A stretch of 9,145 nt of DNA from Acidobacteriaceae bacterium (GTDB taxonomy: Bacteria; Acidobacteriota; Terriglobia; Terriglobales; Acidobacteriaceae). This document shows, in pieces, positions 4,891 through 9,145 of the stretch. The first letter of the stretch is position 1, and the number at the start of each line of letters is the position of its first letter. The position numbers and the translations under genes are program-made. The notes under the pieces were generated by a model. It worked only from the letters and a program-made list of their open reading frames with translations, made no database searches and was not told the DNA's origin. The stretch covers positions 1 to 9,145 of the forward strand of contig JASHUR010000100.1 of NCBI GenBank assembly GCA_030039895.1. The letters run 5' to 3'.

Positions 4891-5808
4891 ATGAAAAGTT
4901 TTCGCTGGCCTGTTGCTCTTCTAGCCCTGGTTTTCACGGCCGCATTCGCGCAGACTCCGGTCCGTCCGCCCATTACGGGCGTCTCTCATATCACTGTTTA
5001 CACCAGCCACCCATCTGAGTCGGAACACTTTTATGTGCACGACGTCGGCCTGAAGAAAGGGCCCGATCCGGTGAACCCCGCCGGGGTGCGCTACTACGTC
5101 AACCCCACCCAGTTTGTTGAAGTGCTGCCGCTTCCCGCCGATGCGGGCAACGCGCGCTTTGACAGCATCGGCTACAAAACCACCAATGCGGAGGCGCTGC
5201 GCAGGTACCTTGCCGCAAATCACTATACCGTGCCTGCCCATGTTGAGGAAGGCTCCGACGGCAGCCGCTGGTTCGATGTGAAGGACCCCGAAGGCAATAA
5301 GGTCGAGTTCAACCAGGCCTCGCTGCACCCCATCTCCATGGCCGGAGCCGATCCCATCGGCGCACACATCATCCATGTCGGCATGCGGGTGCACAGCAAG
5401 ACTGCGGAAGACACCTTCTACCGCGCTCTGCTCGGCTTTCGCCCCTACTGGTACGGCGGAATGCATCCGGGCAAGACCGACTGGGTGTCGCAGCAGGTGC
5501 CCGACGGACACGACTGGCTGGAGTACATGCTCGAAGCCGGCAACGGGCCCATCTCGCAACGTGAATACGGCGTGCTCGACCATTTCTCCATCGGCATTGT
5601 GAATATGGAAAAGGCGGTCACTAAGCTCGACTCCGAAGGCCGGCTCGACAACCAGCACACGCCCATGCAGATCGGCAAGGACGGCAAGTGGCAATACAAC
5701 CTCTTCGATCCTGATGGGACCCGCGTGGAGCTGATGGAGTTCACTCCGGTCGAGAAGCCGTGCTGCTCGCCGTTCACCGCTCCGAACCCATCACCAGCGG
5801 AGCACTAA
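4891..5808 (+). CDS. Exported protein with two VOC (glyoxalase/dioxygenase-type) domains
   Basis: This 305-residue protein starts with a signal peptide (residues 5-19, cleavage about AFA|Q, 20/21) and so should be periplasmic or secreted. Two vicinal-oxygen-chelate domains follow. Domain 1 spans about 28-142, from GVSHITVYTS (30-39, His33) to DPEGNKVEF (132-140, Glu139). Domain 2 spans about 157-286, from HIIHVGMRV (159-167, His162) through DHFSIGIV (230-237, His231) to DPDGTRVELMEF (273-284, Glu280). Domain 2 keeps a full His/His/Glu metal set; domain 1 has only His and Glu. The family covers glyoxalases, extradiol dioxygenases and resistance proteins, so the substrate cannot be named. The ATG at 4891 begins the signal peptide; the GTGGATGG ahead of it is a weak ribosome-binding site. 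A terminator follows the stop. Confidence 0.88.
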   Translation: MKSFRWPVALLALVFTAAFAQTPVRPPITGVSHITVYTSHPSESEHFYVHDVGLKKGPDPVNPAGVRYYVNPTQFVEVLPLPADAGNARFDSIGYKTTNAEALRRYLAANHYTVPAHVEEGSDGSRWFDVKDPEGNKVEFNQASLHPISMAGADPIGAHIIHVGMRVHSKTAEDTFYRALLGFRPYWYGGMHPGKTDWVSQQVPDGHDWLEYMLEAGNGPISQREYGVLDHFSIGIVNMEKAVTKLDSEGRLDNQHTPMQIGKDGKWQYNLFDPDGTRVELMEFTPVEKPCCSPFTAPNPSPAEH

Positions 5809-5813
5809 TAGAC

Positions 5814-5845
5814 AAAGCCGTCCGGGAAGGGCGGCTTTCGTTTTC
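5814..5845 (+). terminator. Intrinsic terminator after the VOC gene
   Basis: AAAGCCGTCC (5814-5823) pairs over ten positions with GGGCGGCTTT (5829-5838), with one G-T wobble and a 5-base loop GGGAA, followed by CGTTTTC. It starts five bases past the TAA at 5806-5808. The A-rich left side means it may also work in reverse for the minus-strand lipoprotein gene ending at 5869. Confidence 0.88.
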
Positions 5846-5868
5846 GCACTCAAATGTCAAGCCGGTCG

Positions 5869-6417
5869 CTATCGAGCGTAAGGCCACTCGTACACCACCA
5901 CGCCCAGGTTGTTCAGCATCTCAATGGTGGTTTCGACATTGCGTCTGATCTGAACACGGTCGCTGCGGACCTCATTGGGATCTTCTTCGAGAGCGACCAC
6001 GCGTCCGTAGGGCCACGATTCCTGCGGCACTGAGGCCAGCGCCTCAGGCAGGTCCTTCAGCCTAAGTTCAAGTTCGCGCCTGCGTGCGGCTGTGGGTTGC
6101 AGCAGCTTGCTGGGCAGCAGGCTGCTCTGCGGCGGCGGCGGGTTCATGACGCGCAGCGTCACCGTGGTTTTGGAAACGATGAGGAACGGGTTCTGCCAGC
6201 CACTCCGGGTATGAATCGCCATATACCGGCTCTTCGCCGGCGGCGGAATCACATCCAGCAGTTCGCGGTCTGAGGCCTGCTCCTTGCGGACCGCCTGCGC
6301 CTGCTGCGCCGTTTGTGAGGTTTGCGCCGGGCTATTGTTGGCGGAGCTGTGACATCCTGCGGCAGCGCCAAGCGCGGCCAGCGCGAGTGTTGCGAGGAGG
6401 AGGCGGAATCGGTTCAT
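5869..6417 (-). CDS. Lipoprotein of unknown function
   Basis: This 182-residue protein has a lipoprotein-type signal: NRFR, a hydrophobic core (6-19), then GAAAGC with the probable lipidated Cys22. A low-complexity Ser/Thr/Gln linker follows (23-45). The globular part has a central stretch with several strands (RYMAIHTRSGWQNPFLIV, 64-81), a PPPP turn (93-96), a charged helix (ARRRELELRLKDLPEAL, 111-127), and a conserved-looking end with a helix RRNVETTIEMLNNLGVVVYEWP (158-179). I recognise no family or active site. The ATG at 6417 gives the signal peptide directly, but I see no clear ribosome-binding site. It follows the enoyl-CoA hydratase gene by 59 bases on the same strand and could be co-transcribed with it. 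Confidence 0.82.
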   Translation of the reverse strand: MNRFRLLLATLALAALGAAAGCHSSANNSPAQTSQTAQQAQAVRKEQASDRELLDVIPPPAKSRYMAIHTRSGWQNPFLIVSKTTVTLRVMNPPPPQSSLLPSKLLQPTAARRRELELRLKDLPEALASVPQESWPYGRVVALEEDPNEVRSDRVQIRRNVETTIEMLNNLGVVVYEWPYAR

Positions 6418-6476
6418 GCCCGGACAAATTCAGCATACCGCGTCGGGAGGCGCGACGTGAAAATTTGCGATCCGGG

Positions 6477-7259
6477 TTACTTATTTCGCCACTTCGGCGC
6501 TCGCTTCTCAAGGAACGCTCGGGTGCCCTCGGCCTTGTCTTCCGTGCCGCAGCACAGCCCGAACCTCGCCGCCTCCTGCGCCAGCCCCTCGTCCAGCGGA
6601 AGGTCATAGCCCGCATGCACTGCCGCAATGCACTCTCGCACCGCAATGGGGGCCATCCCGGCAATTGCTTTCGCCAACGCCTGCGCGCGCGTCATCAGCT
6701 CCGCCGCCGGAACCACTTCGTCCACCAGCCCGATCCGCAGCGCTTCAGTGGCGGGGACTATCTCGCCTGTCAGCATCATCTTGAACGCCGCACCTTTGCC
6801 CACCAGCCTAGGCAGCCGTTGCGTCCCGCCGTAGCCGGGGATCAGCCCCAGTTTTACCTCCGGCTGGCCCAGCCGCGCCGCTTCGCTGGCAATACGGATG
6901 GTGGCGGCCATGGCCAGTTCGCATCCGCCGCCCAATGCGTACCCGTTGATGGCCGCAACTACAGGCTTGCCCAGCGTTTCCATGCGGCTGAAGATGCGCT
7001 GGCCGCGCTCGGCCTGTACCTGGCCCTGACTCTGCGAGACTGCAGCCAGCTCTTCAATGTCTGCGCCTGCGGCGAACGCCTTTTCGCCTGCGCCGGTAAC
7101 GATTACCGCGCGCACGGAGTTATCTGCGCTGAGCTCCTGCAGCGTGGCATCGAGCTCCTTGAGCAGCGCCGCATTCAGCGCGTTCAGCACCTTTGGACGG
7201 TTCAGTGTGATCACCGCAACTGTATCCGATATCTCAACCAGCAAGTGTTCGTTTTGCAT
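6477..7259 (-). CDS. Enoyl-CoA hydratase / crotonase family
   Basis: This 260-residue protein, the normal length for the family, catalyses or is related to syn-hydration of trans-2-enoyl-CoA in fatty-acid or amino-acid beta-oxidation in the cytoplasm. Motifs in order are ITLNRPKVLNALN (17-29), the oxyanion-hole loop FAAGADI (62-68), NGYALGGGCELAMA (105-118) with oxyanion Gly and Glu114, and LGQPEVKLGLIPGYGGTQRL (130-149) with Glu134. Glu114 and Glu134 correspond to the two catalytic glutamates of rat enoyl-CoA hydratase (E144, E164), so true hydratase activity is likely. The C-terminal EGTRAFLEKRAPKW (243-256) is typical. The ATG at 7259 is preferred over an in-frame TTG at 7277 because it gives the usual N-terminus. 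Neither has a good ribosome-binding site. It is divergent from the ASST gene. Confidence 0.95.
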   Translation of the reverse strand: MQNEHLLVEISDTVAVITLNRPKVLNALNAALLKELDATLQELSADNSVRAVIVTGAGEKAFAAGADIEELAAVSQSQGQVQAERGQRIFSRMETLGKPVVAAINGYALGGGCELAMAATIRIASEAARLGQPEVKLGLIPGYGGTQRLPRLVGKGAAFKMMLTGEIVPATEALRIGLVDEVVPAAELMTRAQALAKAIAGMAPIAVRECIAAVHAGYDLPLDEGLAQEAARFGLCCGTEDKAEGTRAFLEKRAPKWRNK

Positions 7260-7372
7260 GACCGATGAGTGTAGCAAAACCGACCACGTTCTGGCGGTGC
7301 GCCGAACGCTTCAAACATGCCGTACACTAACTGATGCGTCCACAGCGCGAAGTGAGACGTACCTAAAAATCT

Positions 7373-9145
7373 ATGCAGCTCCCGAGTCCGCGCAAGACAT
7401 CTTTGTCCCGCTCCGTATCAGCTCACCCGGTTCGCAGGTTCCCCTGCCTTGTATCCGCGCTCTCGATCCCGCTGCTGCTCATCGCCGGCTGCGGAGTCAA
7501 CTTTCCGAACGCCGGCTTAACATCGCAACCGGCACCCACGCAGCCTCCGCCTGTCGCCACGCAAAGCGGACTCGTTACCATCAGTCCGCAGTACGCCGCA
7601 GTATTGCCTGGTGGAAAGGTTCAGTTCACGGCCAACGTGAATGCCTCCGGCTCGCAGCCGCTGGAGTGGCTGGTGAATGGGGTCAATGGAGGCAATGCTA
7701 CGGTGGGCACCATCAGCTCTTCAGGAGCCTATACGGCGCCGGCCTCGATCCCACTTAGCGAAAACGTCACCATCACCGCCGCACTTGTGGCCTCGCCGAC
7801 GCAGAACTACGCCACCGCCGTTACTTCCATCATCAATCCCGGCGTTGTCTACGGCACACAAAACCCGCAGGTCGCCGAATACTCCATCTACCTTCCGGCG
7901 CCGGGCAAGGTCGCCGTCGATTTCGGCAAGACCACCAGCTACGGACTCGATACCTGGGAGGTTGCCACACCTTCGCCCAACGGAGGCCAGGTCAACATCC
8001 TGGTAGCCGGAATGCTCGCCAAGAGCCTCTACCACATGCAGGGGCAGATCGCCCTCAACGACGGCGCCACGCTCGCCGATACCGATCACACATTCACCAC
8101 AGGAACACCGCCAGGCACGGCCAAAGTTGACGTCATAACGTCCGGTACACCTCAACCCGGCATCGAGATGTGGAACACTCTCATCCCGGATGAGCCTGCT
8201 TCTGCCTTCGCCACGGATCTTCAAGGCAACGTCATCTGGACCTATCCTGCGCAGGGATCGACGATTGATCTCCTGCAGGGCATTCAGTTGCTCCCGAATG
8301 GAGACCTGCTGACCCTCATCGCTCCGCTGTCTTCGCTCAAGTCCACCAGCACACTCGGCACTCAGCCCACCATTGATGCGGTACGCGAAATCGACCTTGC
8401 CGGAGATACGATTCGCGAAATTTCAATGGACCAGCTCAACCAGAGCCTCGCCGCCGAGGGCTACAACATTACGCTCAAGAGCTTCCACCACAACGTGCTT
8501 GCGCTGCCCAACGGGCACTGGGTGCTCATGGCCGCTTATCCTAAAAACTTCACCAACCTTCCCGGATATCCCGGCACCACAAGCGTTCTCGGCGACGTTC
8601 TGGTTGACGTCGATCAAACCGGCAAACCCGACTGGGTCTGGAACTCGTTCGACCATCTCGACGTAAACCGCCATCCCATGAACTTCCCCGACTGGACCCA
8701 CTCCAATTACATGCTCTACTCCAAGGATGACGGCAACATCCTGCTCTCCATGCGCCACCAGAACTGGATCATCAAGATCGATTTTGAGAATGGAAAGGGA
8801 TCGGGCAACATTCTCTGGCGGCTCGGCGAGGGCGGCGACTTCAAGCTTGAGGGCGCCGTCGATCCTACCGACTGGTTCTATGCCCAGCATGGTATGGGCT
8901 TCTTTTCGCCCAACACCACAGGAGTCTTTAAACTCGGCCTCATGGACAACGGCAACGACCGCATGTTCCCGCCGCCTACCGGACAAGTGCTCTGCAAACC
9001 CTATGCCGCGACTACGGCAGACTGTTATTCCACCATGCCTGTCCTCCAGATCGACGAGTCGAACATGACCGCGACCATGCTCATCCACTACGAGCCGCCG
9101 CCCAGCTACTTCAGCTTCTTCGGCGGCAACGCCGAGCTGCTTTCC
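7373..9145 (+). CDS. Lipoprotein with Ig-like domain and aryl-sulfotransferase (ASST) domain, C-terminus cut
   Basis: 591 codons are visible with no stop before the window end. An unusually long n-region (about 25 residues) leads to a hydrophobic core and lipobox LIAGC (Cys40), then a Pro/Thr/Gln linker. Residues about 64-150 form an Ig-like domain (VTISPQYAAVLPGG ... SSSGAYTAPAS). The rest resembles bacterial PAPS-independent aryl-sulfotransferases, which move sulfate from a phenolic sulfate ester to another phenol through a sulfohistidine. Candidates for the active site are His372/373 (SFHHNV), His443 (DWTHSN), Arg461 (MRHQN) and His506 (AQHGM), with LMDNGNDR further on. The 18-residue gap between His443 and Arg461 equals that between H356 and R374 of E. 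coli ASST. Cys541 and Cys551 could form a disulfide. An in-frame TAA at 7364 makes 7373 the first start; no ribosome-binding site is obvious. Confidence 0.88.
   Translation, partial: MQLPSPRKTSLSRSVSAHPVRRFPCLVSALSIPLLLIAGCGVNFPNAGLTSQPAPTQPPPVATQSGLVTISPQYAAVLPGGKVQFTANVNASGSQPLEWLVNGVNGGNATVGTISSSGAYTAPASIPLSENVTITAALVASPTQNYATAVTSIINPGVVYGTQNPQVAEYSIYLPAPGKVAVDFGKTTSYGLDTWEVATPSPNGGQVNILVAGMLAKSLYHMQGQIALNDGATLADTDHTFTTGTPPGTAKVDVITSGTPQPGIEMWNTLIPDEPASAFATDLQGNVIWTYPAQGSTIDLLQGIQLLPNGDLLTLIAPLSSLKSTSTLGTQPTIDAVREIDLAGDTIREISMDQLNQSLAAEGYNITLKSFHHNVLALPNGHWVLMAAYPKNFTNLPGYPGTTSVLGDVLVDVDQTGKPDWVWNSFDHLDVNRHPMNFPDWTHSNYMLYSKDDGNILLSMRHQNWIIKIDFENGKGSGNILWRLGEGGDFKLEGAVDPTDWFYAQHGMGFFSPNTTGVFKLGLMDNGNDRMFPPPTGQVLCKPYAATTADCYSTMPVLQIDESNMTATMLIHYEPPPSYFSFFGGNAELLS

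Noticed and set aside
4921..5694. Minus-strand 257-codon frame opposite the VOC protein gene
   Set aside because: The plus strand carries a signal peptide, two VOC domains and a terminator; the minus frame is a GC-driven shadow.
6003..6280. C-terminal half of the lipoprotein as an ExbD-like domain
   Set aside because: The faint helix-strand similarity near the C-terminus is not enough, and the N-terminal membrane helix arrangement of ExbD is replaced by a lipoprotein signal.
6441..6457. CGTCG / CGACG hairpin after the enoyl-CoA hydratase gene as a terminator
   Set aside because: Only a 5-bp stem and no U tract on the minus strand, so it is not a convincing intrinsic terminator.
6315..7268. 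Plus-strand 317-codon frame opposite the enoyl-CoA hydratase gene
   Set aside because: The minus strand has both catalytic glutamates and full family length; the plus frame is Arg/Gln/His-rich with no domain.
8423..9088. Minus-strand 221-codon frame opposite the ASST domain
   Set aside because: The plus frame is open from 7373 to the end with conserved ASST motifs; the minus frame is a shadow.
1..9145. CRISPR arrays, tRNA/rRNA genes, insertion sequences, phage genes
   Set aside because: No regularly spaced repeats, cloverleaf-like sequences, transposase motifs or terminal inverted repeats were seen on either strand.

Overview
The window reads as a GC-rich, gene-dense bacterial chromosome segment with ordinary housekeeping and accessory genes. 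I see no phage, transposon, CRISPR or RNA genes. The best taxonomic guess is an acidobacterium (Terriglobia / Acidobacteriaceae). This rests on the acidobacterial flavour of several proteins: an Ig-like domain ahead of an aryl-sulfotransferase on a lipoprotein, an odd QE-type CPBP protein ending in an HNMRVG block, and a small secreted basic protein. It is an inference from resemblance, not a marker-gene result.

Layout, left to right. Positions 1-776 (-) hold panB (ketopantoate hydroxymethyltransferase, pantothenate/CoA synthesis), cut by the window edge. Positions 898-1239 (-) hold a small secreted basic protein with an intrinsic terminator just after it. Positions 1417-2292 (+) hold a CPBP-family intramembrane protease. 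Converging on it, and overlapping it by 94 bp, is a second CPBP-like membrane protein at 2199-2990 (-). Upstream of that lie a 70-residue leucine-zipper protein (3059-3271, -) and a YqjI-like PadR regulator (3285-3896, -). These two are tightly coupled, and the second CPBP-like gene may be the third member of their transcription unit. A cluster of AT-rich palindromes (3915-3975) fills the PadR promoter. A small single-pass membrane protein (4064-4252, +) is read away from that cluster.

Positions 4262-4726 (-) encode an exported thioredoxin-fold protein (WCGDC). It is divergent from 4891-5808 (+), an exported protein with two VOC/glyoxalase-type domains, which is followed by a strong intrinsic terminator. 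A 17-bp tandem duplication lies in the gap between these two genes. Positions 5869-6417 (-) encode an unrecognised lipoprotein and 6477-7259 (-) an enoyl-CoA hydratase with both catalytic glutamates. Positions 7373-9145 (+) carry the first 591 codons of a lipoprotein with an Ig-like domain and an aryl-sulfotransferase (ASST) domain, cut by the right edge.

The most distinctive part is 2199-4252: a putatively metal-responsive PadR repressor, its own tandem palindromic operator, a near-ideal GCN4-like leucine-zipper microprotein whose ribosome-binding site overlaps the PadR stop codon, and a degenerate CPBP protein. No gap without a gene exceeds 300 bases.
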